Of a stretch of DNA of 15,197 nt, positions 1-8,148 are shown in pieces. A program made the position numbers and the translations under genes. The notes under the pieces are model-generated. The model was not told the DNA's origin, made no database searches, and was given only the letters and a program-made list of their open reading frames with translations. The number at the start of each line of letters is the position of its first letter. Positions within the stretch are counted from its first letter, which is position 1. The stretch comes from Asterionellopsis glacialis (Eukaryota > Bacillariophyta > Plagiogrammaphyceae > Rhaphoneidales > Asterionellopsidaceae). The DNA lies in assembly GCA_014885115.2 (NCBI GenBank), contig WKLE02001354.1, forward strand, positions 2,198 through 17,394, read 5' to 3'.

Positions 1-131
1 TCGTTGCATCATCTCATCTTCTATCCGAGGCAATCCGAAAATATCTAAATTCACAAACAAATGTCAGCTATACACGTAAGCACCAATCAGCCACTCTAAA
101 GTCAGAGATCTGTTGGGGCAGTCCCACTAGT
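1..131. other. Left-edge flank, 3' side of the DUF6824 gene
   Basis: Short non-coding flank downstream of the minus-strand DUF6824 gene. It would hold that gene's 3' UTR. I see no ORF, RNA gene or clear repeat in it. Confidence 0.5.
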
Positions 132-1127
132 CTACAGTTTGCTTTCTTCTGATACTGTGGACGATGTAATACTTAAACGTGCCTTCAATCGCTTCAGCCT
201 CGGACCACGGTGACTAATTTCAGTATCATCTTGTGAGGAATAGCATGATGCGCTATCCGAAGATCCATCGTCGGCAGAAACGATGACTGGAAGAGAGATG
301 TTTGATGTTTGTGGATTCACGGAAGGAAGGCTAGAGTTTGTGGAGGATGGTGTAGGAGATACAACCGCAGACGTAGATTTTGTTGCACTTGTAGTAGTAG
401 TAATTGCCGTATCAGCACTGCTTGTTGCTGTGTCGATATCTCTTTTCTTGTTGGCTTTTTTACTTGACTGCTTTTTCTCGGCGTTGTTCGGATTACTCTT
501 ACACACTCGGAGGTCAGGAGCTCCTTCTCGCAATGCTTGAGAGGTCTTTTCTCTTGCCTTGTTGTTTCCGACATCTCTCCATGTACCGCTTTCGGTATGC
601 TTCTTCAAGAAACGACCTCCTCGGATACGTACCGTTTCGACAATGTGTCGTGCGATACGAGGTTTGTCTCGTCTCTTTGCCTTGAGGTAAAGGATTTGTT
701 GTTCCTTTACAAGGTTACGGTAACGAACATTGCCAGGGTGATGGTTGGTTTCACCTCCACGTCCACACAGCACATCGTTCTCGAGGACTTTTTCAATCAC
801 ATCCGTAGGCGACGGTGGATCTGGAACTTTCATAGTAGTCGTCTCTTTTTTTGTTTCTACCTCCTCTTGTTGCAACTCCTGTTCATCAATGGATTCTAAT
901 GAAACTGTTCTTGGTGCATTCTTGTTCGTAGTGACATTATGATCACATTCTGACAGAGTTCCAAAAGGTATCATTTTCGGAGGTGGAGGAGGCGGTCCGT
1001 TGTTGCCCATGGTGGAAGAAGAATCATCCGGGACCGTTGCTACTGTGGAAACAGAAACTTGCTTAGCTTTCCTTGCCTGTTTTTCCAGATGCTCTGCTGC
1101 AAGAGCTATGCTTTCCAATCCGAACAT
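132..1127 (-). CDS. DUF6824 domain protein, putative nuclear regulator
   Basis: Single-exon gene of 331 residues, ATG at 1127 and TAG at 132-134. The conserved core lies at about residues 117-210. It starts NDVLCGRGG, continues TNHHPGN and YRNLV, then a basic stretch KAKRRDKPRIAR and ends GTWRDVGNNKAREKTSQALR. This is the DUF6824 signature, a family abundant in diatoms and of unproven function; DNA binding or transcriptional control is often suggested because of the basic core. The N-terminal 116 residues are low-complexity, with a run of six prolines near residue 45 and an acidic Glu/Gln stretch around 80-95. After the core comes a Lys-rich segment (217-230, KKQSSKKANKKRD) that could be a nuclear localisation signal, then a Ser/Thr-rich tail. 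The family call is firm; the nuclear role is inference. Confidence 0.9.
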   Translation of the reverse strand: MFGLESIALAAEHLEKQARKAKQVSVSTVATVPDDSSSTMGNNGPPPPPPKMIPFGTLSECDHNVTTNKNAPRTVSLESIDEQELQQEEVETKKETTTMKVPDPPSPTDVIEKVLENDVLCGRGGETNHHPGNVRYRNLVKEQQILYLKAKRRDKPRIARHIVETVRIRGGRFLKKHTESGTWRDVGNNKAREKTSQALREGAPDLRVCKSNPNNAEKKQSSKKANKKRDIDTATSSADTAITTTTSATKSTSAVVSPTPSSTNSSLPSVNPQTSNISLPVIVSADDGSSDSASCYSSQDDTEISHRGPRLKRLKARLSITSSTVSEESKL

Positions 1128-1445
1128 GTCTTGTTTTTATTTTTCCAATTGACAACAATTCGTAGTGAAAACAAAAAAGACAATCGAAAGGATGAGTCTT
1201 GATTGCCCAAGAATACCAAGACCAAAGCCAACAGACAAGAATAAAGCTATGGCCTCAGCTAGCCGTAGTGTGACAGAGCGTGAGAGAAAGTAAGTCGGGG
1301 GATACACACGTACGATATCGTTGAATGTGTGAAGTCCTGCTACAGTAGGACCTAGCTGGGTATTTAGTTAGTTTGTTAGTAGTGTGTGTGAGGGGCGCAT
1401 AGACCGTCAGTTGTTTTGTACCAGGTACGGTCGGTAACGAGATGG

Positions 1446-1625
1446 ATGGCTCAAAAATCTTTCGTGGGATTCAATCCAAAACTTCCGTTCAATGTGCGTA
1501 TTGGATCTACGTGGTCAGCAGGCGACCTTACTTACCTTACTAAACGGCCACGCATCTCTGTAGGAGTTCCTCTCGTAGACAACGAGATCATCGAAGAACC
1601 CCAAGAAGGACGTACCGGTAATTAA
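1446..1625 (+). CDS. Possible small protein, 59 codons, uncertain
   Basis: An ATG-started ORF (ATG 1446, TAA 1623-1625) encoding MAQKSFVGFNPKLPFNVRIG onward and ending EEPQEGRTGN. The frame is open upstream to 1416 but has no ATG there. I do not recognise the protein. It has no signal peptide, membrane segment or cysteine pattern. It sits just before the GTAC-rich cluster, and a small copy of that sequence style (ccaggtacgg) lies directly upstream. It could be a genuine short gene, an exon fragment or chance. A plausible amino-acid composition is the only support. Confidence 0.18.
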   Translation: MAQKSFVGFNPKLPFNVRIGSTWSAGDLTYLTKRPRISVGVPLVDNEIIEEPQEGRTGN

Positions 1626-1680
1626 TTTAGAAAGAACGATCACTTTTTATCTTACAGAATACAGTATTCCTAATTATTGA

Positions 1681-2131
1681 GTACTATCTGTACATACATG
1701 CAGCGCTGGTGTGTAGTCAGTACGAGCTACCTGTAGTAGGTATCTCTCGCAGATAGATACCAGCAGGTACCCCGGGTACCTTGTATCCGGTACCAGGTAC
1801 GCTGTACCAGATACCAGGTACCTGTCGAGCTCGTACCCGAGGGTACCCAGAGGTACCAGGTACTTAAAACTAACTATTTCCTTACGTATTGTATGTACCA
1901 TACCTCTGGTACTGTATGTGTGTCTTCCCTGATTCTTGGATGTGTATGTACCAGTACGAAGATAGAACCTACGTGAGTACCGGTACAGAGACCACGTGGT
2001 ACTGTCGGAAATTACTTGCTAACAACCTCTACAGGTACCGGTACCAGGCTGGCATCCTAAAGTATCTGTACCTGGGTATTGACACATTCAGATGATCGTA
2101 GCATCATCATGTACCTGTACTCGTACGGTAC
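1681..2131. repeat. GTAC / GGTACC palindrome cluster
   Basis: I counted by hand 27 copies of the 4-mer GTAC in these 451 bases, against about 2 expected by chance. Many sit in GGTACC or in the unit TACCAGGTAC; the densest part is 1764-1863, with ten copies in about 100 bases. Spacing is irregular, so this is not a simple tandem array. Nearby are ggtaccccgggtacc (1766-1780) and ccggtaccaggtac (1787-1800), which can fold on themselves. No transposase or terminal repeats are visible. Scattered extra copies occur upstream at 1418 and 1425 and downstream near 2207. Confidence 0.75.
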
Positions 2132-2378
2132 TACCGCTACGGTTGCTCAACTTTTCTGTCATGTATCGGCATTGTTCTTGGACGCACCGCACCCGCATCT
2201 TACGATGTACAACACCGGCTGCAACGACCGCAATACATCAATTATTTTCCGAAGGCTTCACCATGCTATTAATGACGTAGAAGCACATTCACCAGTGGAT
2301 AAGAGAGCTCTGCATATTGTTGAATAGGAGGACCAAAAATTTCATAAAGAATATCCTACGCAAAGTCGGAAAGGGAAA

Positions 2379-3629
2379 ATGTTCCATCCTCAAACATGTG
2401 ATTTAAGGAGTAGACTCCATGGGATACCTTCCATATATATGAAAGAACAGCAACAACAACATGGATCAATAATCATATTTATAATCTTCATGATCCTTTG
2501 GGTAGTTTATGGTATGCTTACCCAATACAACTCCATCCACAAAGTAACGTTCGATTCAACAACCGTCGTTTGGTCACAGGAGGTTCTTAAAATCATACTC
2601 TCACTTGTCCTTTTCTTCCTACAAGATGGCGGCCCAATGGTCCTTTATGAAAATGTCAAACAACATGCACGAACGATGATGGTATGGTATCTAATACCCG
2701 CTGGACTATATGCATTAGGAGATGTACTAACCTACATCAATCTACGATCATTCGATCCAGCAACATTGCATTTGTTGGGGGAAATGAAAATTGTCGTTAC
2801 GGCTATTGTACATCAGTGTTTTTTTAGACGGATGCTCAATAAATGGCATTGGCTGGCGTTGGTGATTATTACCGTGGGGTGTGCTTTTAAGGCTTTGGAT
2901 AGCTTGGAGTTACCATGGATGTCTTCTATTACCGGTACAACAACGAATGACAATCTTGATCACGGTGGCGGAGATACTACTCAAGATAACAGCAACAGCA
3001 ACCAATCTGCCGCTACTCCTACAATCATCCCTCATCCAAGGCTGTCCAACTTTGGCCTTATTGCAATTCATATATTCATTACAACTATTGCTGGAGTATT
3101 CAATGAAAAGCTCCTAAAGGACAAATCATTAATATGCATCAATCTACAAAATTTATGCCTTTACAGTAATGGCATGCTATTTCTGACACTAGGAATGTTA
3201 ATGGGGATATCAGAACAGAACGACGACACGTCCATAAAGCAAGCACTTTCACCTGCAAGTCTCAGAGTTTTATTTTCTCAACCATCCATCCTTGCCACGG
3301 CAATAATCATGTCTATTGCGGGGATTGTTACCAGCCGTTTCCTAAAGGTGTTTGATTCAATACGTAAATCAGTCGCTGTGGCTTTGGTTGTTGTTTCATT
3401 ACCACTGTTAAGTCGACTATGTTTTGGTACCCCAATCACGTTTAAAATGGTAATATCAATATTGATGGTTGTTCTTGGGATGCAAATTTATACATCACAG
3501 CCACCGCCAGAGAGAGTGATTGATTTCAGTGGTGATGATGGAGTGGAAATGATGAGAGGGAGGAAGAACAAGAATGAAAAGGAGGAAGGTAATGAGACTG
3601 AATTTTTCTTGCAGGCTAAACAATTATGA
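2379..3629 (+). CDS. Nucleotide-sugar transporter, SLC35A-like family
   Basis: Intronless gene of 416 residues with about ten hydrophobic segments. It belongs to the drug/metabolite transporter superfamily, closest in pattern to the Nuc_sug_transp (UDP-galactose / UDP-GlcNAc / CMP-sialic acid type) family, which exchange nucleotide sugars for the nucleoside monophosphate across Golgi or ER membranes. Visible hallmarks are FDSTTVVWSQEVLKIILS (58-75), the LIPAGLYALGDVLTYINL and FDPATLHLLGEMKIVVTAI block (105-143), GVFNEKLLKD (239-248) and FLKVFDSIRKSVAVALVVV (321-339), matching the family's conserved EKxLK and final helix-pair regions. A hydrophilic Asn/Thr/Asp-rich insertion (about 182-220) lies in the central loop. 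The C-terminal tail from 376 is charged and probably cytosolic. An alternative start is Met21 at 2439, just before the first membrane segment (30-47). The substrate cannot be read from sequence. Confidence 0.88.
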   Translation: MFHPQTCDLRSRLHGIPSIYMKEQQQQHGSIIIFIIFMILWVVYGMLTQYNSIHKVTFDSTTVVWSQEVLKIILSLVLFFLQDGGPMVLYENVKQHARTMMVWYLIPAGLYALGDVLTYINLRSFDPATLHLLGEMKIVVTAIVHQCFFRRMLNKWHWLALVIITVGCAFKALDSLELPWMSSITGTTTNDNLDHGGGDTTQDNSNSNQSAATPTIIPHPRLSNFGLIAIHIFITTIAGVFNEKLLKDKSLICINLQNLCLYSNGMLFLTLGMLMGISEQNDDTSIKQALSPASLRVLFSQPSILATAIIMSIAGIVTSRFLKVFDSIRKSVAVALVVVSLPLLSRLCFGTPITFKMVISILMVVLGMQIYTSQPPPERVIDFSGDDGVEMMRGRKNKNEKEEGNETEFFLQAKQL

Positions 3630-4247
3630 TGAGGATGTGAGGTTTCTTCAAATATCAGCTGGTGCTCCTACCTAAAAAAGATCTTTCATGAGAGCATCAT
3701 CTACAATCTACAGTGCTTCTATCATCGGCTTTACATCGCGAATGTGTTTACGACGTGCAGACAGACAGTTACAGAATTGAATAGGTATCGAAATGCAGTC
3801 TCAGTCAGTTCAACAATACTAGGAGCTACAGCAGTTCTTATGTACAGGTAAATACCTGGTAACGGTATGTAGGACCTCATAAACTTAGTGTGTCTCAAAA
3901 GACTTCAAGACCGAGTCGCAAGTCGCAACTGTGTTGCAGCAACTGTCTGTCGCAGCGCGCCTCAAGTTATGGCGTGTCTTGAAAGCAGCTTGCAAAAACT
4001 CTCTCTGAAAAACCTGGGTTTGTTGTGTGTGCACAACGCGCATGACGGAGACCAGCCAACAGGCACCCCCACACTGACGACAGCCGACATCTCCCCGACC
4101 TTCCGTGTTAGTGTATCTGATCGTGTATCGAAAGAACAAAAAGATCGCATCAAGCACCCCCCACACAGCTCTTCAAAGTTAACATCAACATTTCTAGAGA
4201 AACGACTCTTACTCTAGGTTATCATCAAGTATTCTATCACCATCAGC
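3630..4247. other. Intergenic region before the YqeY gene
   Basis: About 620 bp between two plus-strand genes. It should hold the 3' UTR of the transporter and the promoter and 5' UTR of the plastid YqeY gene. A 6-bp inverted repeat with a 2-base loop, CAGGTA-aa-TACCTG, lies at 3845-3858 and resembles the GTAC-rich units further left. Overlapping open frames on both strands at about 3885-4217 look like chance. I see no RNA gene. Confidence 0.5.
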
Positions 4248-5112
4248 ATGACAATTTTCATGAAACATCTCACGACAGCACTTGCGCTGGTCCTCTTTAC
4301 TTGTTCTATCGGAACGAATGCGTTCTCGACCATTTCTTTGCAAAAGGCAAAGCAATTGGCGTCAACAACAACCGCACTTTCGGTAAGACCTTTTCCATGT
4401 TTGATTGGATACATAGGAAAAGAGTTGTGAATTTGATTTTGCGAGTCTTCTCTCTTATTTTTTTCAATTGCTGCTGTCTAACGGCCATCACCTTTTTCAT
4501 ATGTTGACATAAATCAATAAAAACCAGGCAATTGTCGACGAAGTTACAGCTGAAATGAAGGTTGCCATGAAAGCGAAGGACAAAGTTGCTTTAAACACTG
4601 TTCGTCTAATTCGTGCAGCGTTTGCAAATGCTGCCATTGAAGAAAAGACAGATGTACTTTCAGACGAACAAGTAAGTTTTGTGGCTTTATATTTCTATGC
4701 ATCACATCAGTTTAAAGATTTAAAGAGTGAGATTCAGGATGTAGAATAACCATGCGATGATTTCTTTCTTCGGTATTGACAACTTTGTTTTGTTTTCTGT
4801 TACGCATCGTTTCTTTAGGCCCAGGCAGTTCTTCGTAAACTTGCCAAAATGAGAAAAGAATCTATTGATATGTTCACTAAGAATGGTGCAGAGGACCGAG
4901 CCGAGGCTGAAAGGGGAGAACTTGCTGTTATCGAACGATGGCTCCCGACTCTTGCAGACGAAGATCAGACACGTATTTGGGTGAAGGAAGCTATCGAGGA
5001 AGCTGGAGCAGACAATATGGGTAAAGTCATGGGGGCACTTATGAAAGCGCACAGAGCAGACATTGACGGAAATCTAGCACAAAAAATTGTCAAGGAAGAG
5101 TTAGCATCTTGA
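4248..5112 (+). CDS. Plastid-targeted YqeY / GatB-tail domain protein
   Basis: Three exons, 4248-4382, 4528-4671 and 4819-5112, join in phase 0 to 190 residues. Residues 1-25 form a signal peptide (hydrophobic ALALVLFTCS) cleaved at NA before Phe26, FSTISLQKAKQL. This matches the diatom bipartite plastid presequence, in which Phe follows the cleavage site. From about residue 46 the protein follows the YqeY family: AEMKVAMKAKDKVALNTVRLIRAA, then VLRKLAKMRKESIDMF, GAEDRAEAERGELAVIERWLP and a C-terminal helical part with MGALMKAHRADIDG. YqeY resembles the tail domain of GatB, the tRNA amidotransferase subunit, and is thought to act in tRNA-related work, though its exact role is not settled. The mature length fits the usual 145-150 residues. 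Family and splicing are well supported; plastid import is inferred from the presequence. Confidence 0.9.
4383..4527 (+). other. Intron 1 of the YqeY gene
   Basis: 145-bp phase-0 GT-AG intron. The donor is GTAAGA after codon TCG, and the acceptor is ACCAG before GCA. A CTAAC near 4478 is a possible branch site. Removing it joins the targeting peptide to the start of the YqeY domain. Confidence 0.88.
4672..4818 (+). other. Intron 2 of the YqeY gene, with alternative acceptor at 4824
   Basis: 147-bp phase-0 intron. The donor is GTAAGT after codon CAA, and the first acceptor is TTTCTTTAG ending at 4818, after a pyrimidine run. A second AG ends at 4824, exactly 6 bases on. Both keep the reading frame, giving ...DEQ-AQ-AVLRK or ...DEQ-AVLRK. 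I chose the first because of its pyrimidine tract. Confidence 0.8.
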
Positions 5113-5628
5113 GCAATGCTCTACGCTTTGATTTGAGATTTCAAAACATTATTATACCTCTATTGATATCTTTTTATATTTTCTCATTAAAAAAATACAG
5201 ACCTTATCTTTTGTAATTCGATCTTTTATTCCAACATGTAAAATTCAAAAGTACTCTTTTGATCGGGAATCATGAAGAGTATTGAAAAAAAGAGCCTTTT
5301 TATGCACGACCTAGTCTGCGGACTACTGGTAGTTTGAGTTCCTTCCTGATAACCACGAACCAATACTTTCACTGTGGCAGGTCTACTCATAGTTCTGCAT
5401 TCAAAAATACACACACCTGTCCAGTTGAGTGACTGTCGAAGAACGCAAGACGATACGAAGTAGGGAAACTAGCATCTTTCTTTATGTAAAACCACTATAC
5501 ATTTACAATTAAAGTTAAATTGAATAAATAAGGCTAGTCCCGTCTGTGGAAAGTAAGCAATTGATATCTGGCCGACATCAAATCAATGTCTACCAATAAC
5601 CACGCTGTAAAACTATCTAATGCAATGC
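5113..5628. other. Convergent 3' intergenic region
   Basis: About 515 AT-rich bases between the ends of the plus-strand YqeY gene and the minus-strand Cys-rich gene, so it should contain both 3' UTRs. I see no coding potential beyond chance frames and no RNA gene. Confidence 0.5.
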
Positions 5629-6690
5629 TTACTTTCTCTTCATGAAAAAAGCAGCAGCTCCGATGGCAGCAACTACTAGACCACCCAAAAAGAATGAAGT
5701 TTTGTGAGAAATTTTCTCAACGGTGGAACTCACCATGAGGTTTCTGTTCAAATTCGAGAGGTAGCTGCATCCGTCCCTGTTAGGGTATTTTCCATAATCC
5801 TCACACTTGATAGCACGGGTGTAGACCTCTTCGCACATTCGGGTGACATCGTCCGCGTCTGCTCTATCGTCATCCATTTGTTCGTCTGCGTCGCCAGGTT
5901 CTTTGCACGAGGTGCACTCTGCGTTGGTAATGAGAGATTCATCGGTATAAGGCATACTGGCTCCGGCAAGTTTGTAGTAAACATTAGCAGCATTTGATAC
6001 CTCGTTTGTGCAATATTCGTCCCAATACAAAGACAAATGAATTTCACCATCCGATGAGCAAACAGGTCCCATGTAATACTCATATTCACCATTGTTGTTT
6101 TCAAGACGTCTGCCTTCCTCTTCGTCATCTCGGATTTCAAGCCTATCACACACTCCATATCGCTCTTCTTCGTTTTCTTCTTCGTAACAGTCAGACCAAG
6201 TAATGCCATCATCATAATTTTTCCAGCAGTAGTACATGCAATCATCGGCATCTCCATCACAACCGCATTCATCTTTCATGACTTCGCACCTGTACTCCCT
6301 TTCTTCCATCTTCGACTCAAGATAAGACTCGAGGAAGGTGTCGAGATCAACCGCATAAGAACCGGTGACTGATACTCCACAGGATCCCTCGGAACAGTAC
6401 TTGGTGGGGCAAAGATCAAAAGTTACAACAATTTGGCTGTACATTCCTTCGTCGCCCCAAGAAGTGAGGTTCTGGCATCCTTTGTAAACAACAGAATGTC
6501 TGGAGATATAATTTGCATTAAAGTACATATCCTCATCCCTACGATGGGATTTTGAAATGAGCTTACGAGCAGCCTCGGAATCAGCAGCAAAGTTGCTGGT
6601 GTCGATCTTCGAGGTTTTGGCTCTCTTAGAAGCAGCAGCAGTACCGACGCTGGCGGCAACCGCAAAAAAGGTGACAGCCGAAAACTTCAT
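5629..6690 (-). CDS. Secreted Cys-rich acidic type I membrane protein, function unknown
   Basis: Intronless gene of 353 residues from ATG at 6690 to the TAA at 5629. The frame stays open to 6732, but the codon there is GTG, and the ATG directly begins a signal peptide: MKFSAVTFFAVAASVGTAAA, with likely cleavage before SKRAK. The lumenal part has many cysteines, often in CxC or CxxC-like groups (CPTKYCSEGSCG, CGCDGDADDCMYYC, CTSCKEPGD), plus acidic stretches rich in Glu/Asp/Tyr and one N-glycosylation sequon, NLTS. Near the end, FFLGGLVVAAIGAAAFF is a membrane anchor followed by the short basic tail MKRK. So the bulk is lumenal or extracellular and disulfide-bonded. The segment VTGSYAVDLDTFLESYLES looks like a conserved block of similar uncharacterised diatom proteins (from memory, unchecked). 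No enzyme motif is visible and I assign no function. Confidence 0.85.
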   Translation of the reverse strand: MKFSAVTFFAVAASVGTAAASKRAKTSKIDTSNFAADSEAARKLISKSHRRDEDMYFNANYISRHSVVYKGCQNLTSWGDEGMYSQIVVTFDLCPTKYCSEGSCGVSVTGSYAVDLDTFLESYLESKMEEREYRCEVMKDECGCDGDADDCMYYCWKNYDDGITWSDCYEEENEEERYGVCDRLEIRDDEEEGRRLENNNGEYEYYMGPVCSSDGEIHLSLYWDEYCTNEVSNAANVYYKLAGASMPYTDESLITNAECTSCKEPGDADEQMDDDRADADDVTRMCEEVYTRAIKCEDYGKYPNRDGCSYLSNLNRNLMVSSTVEKISHKTSFFLGGLVVAAIGAAAFFMKRK

Positions 6691-7599
6691 CTTCCTTTTG
6701 TTCTGAGAAGGATAACAAAACGACAAATACACAAACTCAGGTTAGAAATGAGATCCAAGCCTTGAATTTGATTGCGAATATCGGATATGGTCCTAATACC
6801 AAACACTTCACAACTTACAACTCTCACAACAATAAATTGATGCAGTAGGTTGGTGAACCAGAGTATTTTTTCCCTCAAAATCCAACCGTTGTAGTACTAA
6901 GTCAAGCCTTATAGGTCCTCTCTAGCTAGAGTAGGAAAAAAAACGAAGCCGAGAAGGATTTATTATTCTCAAAAAACTGTAAAAATGAGCGATAGGTTTG
7001 TGAATAACAAGTATTCAGTTACGAATAATGTAGTATTGGCTGCATTGGGAAATATCAGTGCGGTGGATAGCGTTGAAATCTACTTCATGACAGAACTCAA
7101 CGACTGTCTAGGATCTGTATCATTTGAAGCACATAAGTATTTAATGTTTTTTATTCAAATTGTAGAATGTTAACATCGATATATCTTACATTAATCAATG
7201 TATATCATCAATCGAATAGTATCTTTTTCTGTAGAGACCCGCTACGGGATTGATCCTTTTCACTGAAAATTGTCATTTGCCAGTGCTGTAAATACTGTAG
7301 TCCTACTGTACGGGACCAATAGGATCCCAGATCTACTTTCAATTTTAAAAGGTATTAGCTAATACGGCGATCTAATAATATAATATGGTGTATCTTGCAA
7401 CGGAAATTTTTACAGTTCTTCTGGGGTCTTCAAAATATAAGTTTTCCGGCCGGGGGAAACGAAACATCAGTCTGTCAGTCAGTCACTTGTATTGTCAATT
7501 GTACGAGTACATTACAACATTGTGACAACATCTTATTTTCCCTGTGGTCGCAACATCATCATCATCATTGCTGTGCAACAGCTCTCTGATGCTCTTGAC
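6691..7599. other. Divergent intergenic region upstream of MsrA
   Basis: About 900 AT-rich bases between the divergently transcribed Cys-rich gene (-) and MsrA (+), so it should hold both promoters. Short frames at 6985-7173 and 7395-7589 show no recognisable protein. A patch at about 7283-7316 repeats CTGTA/TACTGTA units, and a short CATCAT run lies at 7554-7568, in the likely MsrA 5' UTR. An extra 5' exon for MsrA cannot be excluded, but none is needed. Confidence 0.5.
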
Positions 7600-8148
7600 A
7601 TGGGACCGATTTGTCCGGAACTTCCTTTGACTCCCAATGTCTCTAAAAACAATGAGATTGCAATCCTAGCATTAGGGTGATTTTGGTCGCCTCAACAATA
7701 CTTCCAGCAAGTTGGAGGCGTCGTCCGTTGTATTGTTGGCTATACAGGTGGTATGGAATCTAACCCGAACTACGAGTGCATGAAAGACCATACAGAAGCA
7801 ATCTTTATTGAATTTGAGCCCTCAGTTGTAACCTTTAAAGAAATCTTGGACCACTGGTCTGAGATGCATTCACCTACTTACAAACGCAAGACTCAATATC
7901 GTTCGGCGATATGGTACATGTCACAGCATCAAAAGGAAACTGCCTTGGCCAAAATAGACCAAATGAAGTTAGGTTCCAGACACGGATATTTAGATGACGA
8001 TCAAAAAGAAGATGTCCTTTCAAGGTATGAAAGTTTGTCGAAAGTTCTACTTCAAAATCCAATCTACACAGATGTGCAACCTCCAACTAAATTTTACCAA
8101 GCGGAAGAATACCACAATAACTACTTGGAAAAGGAAGCAAGACTCTAA
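7600..8148 (+). CDS. msrA: Selenoprotein peptide methionine sulfoxide reductase A (Sec at residue 27)
   Basis: Reduces the S form of methionine sulfoxide in proteins or free methionine. One frame runs from ATG 7600 to TAA 8146-8148, 182 residues, interrupted only by TGA at 7678-7680. That TGA falls exactly on the catalytic position of the MsrA motif GCFW: the sequence reads AILALG-TGA-FWSPQQYF. The frame continues without shift through VVRCIVGYTGG (41-51), PNYECMKDHTEA (56-67), MHSPTYKRKTQYRSAIWY (from 89) and the typical C-terminal FYQAEEYHNNYLEK. TGA is therefore read as selenocysteine, as is known for MsrA of Chlamydomonas and some other algae. The canonical Asp between the catalytic Glu and TQYRS appears replaced by the basic KRK, and a four-residue gap precedes HTEA, so this is a divergent MsrA subtype. 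The remaining cysteines are residues 5, 44 and 60; there is no C-terminal resolving Cys. No targeting peptide is visible, so cytosolic is likely. Confidence 0.9.
7678..7680 (+). other. In-frame TGA, proposed selenocysteine codon
   Basis: TGA between GGG (Gly26) and TTT-TGG (Phe28-Trp29), at the position of the catalytic Cys of MsrA. The frame is intact and conserved on both sides, which argues against a true stop or a random nonsense mutation. Confidence 0.88.

Larger units (their letters stand above)
1128..2378. other. Intergenic region with GTAC-rich cluster
   Basis: About 1.25 kb between the divergently transcribed DUF6824 gene (-) and the sugar transporter (+). The part next to 1127 should hold the DUF6824 promoter and 5' UTR. 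The middle holds a dense set of GTAC/GGTACC palindromes (annotated separately) and one weak small ORF. I see no tRNA, no rRNA and no conserved protein in the other short frames. Confidence 0.6.

Noticed and set aside
2079..2327. 82-codon plus-strand frame before the sugar transporter
   Set aside because: It starts at TTG, gives no recognisable protein and partly overlaps the GTAC-rich cluster.
3888..4217. Overlapping open frames on both strands (up to 109 codons)
   Set aside because: The plus frame starts at GTG, no protein family is recognisable, and the region is the expected promoter/5' UTR of the YqeY gene.
5226..5414. 62-codon minus-strand frame between YqeY and the Cys-rich gene
   Set aside because: It starts at GTG, has no recognisable features and lies in a convergent 3' UTR region.
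6691..6732. 14-residue N-terminal extension of the Cys-rich protein
   Set aside because: The extension starts at GTG and would bury the signal peptide; the ATG at 6690 places the signal peptide at the N-terminus.
7600..8148. MsrA as a pseudogene with a nonsense mutation
   Set aside because: The only break is TGA at the exact catalytic Cys codon, the known Sec site in algal MsrA; all other conserved blocks and the frame are intact.
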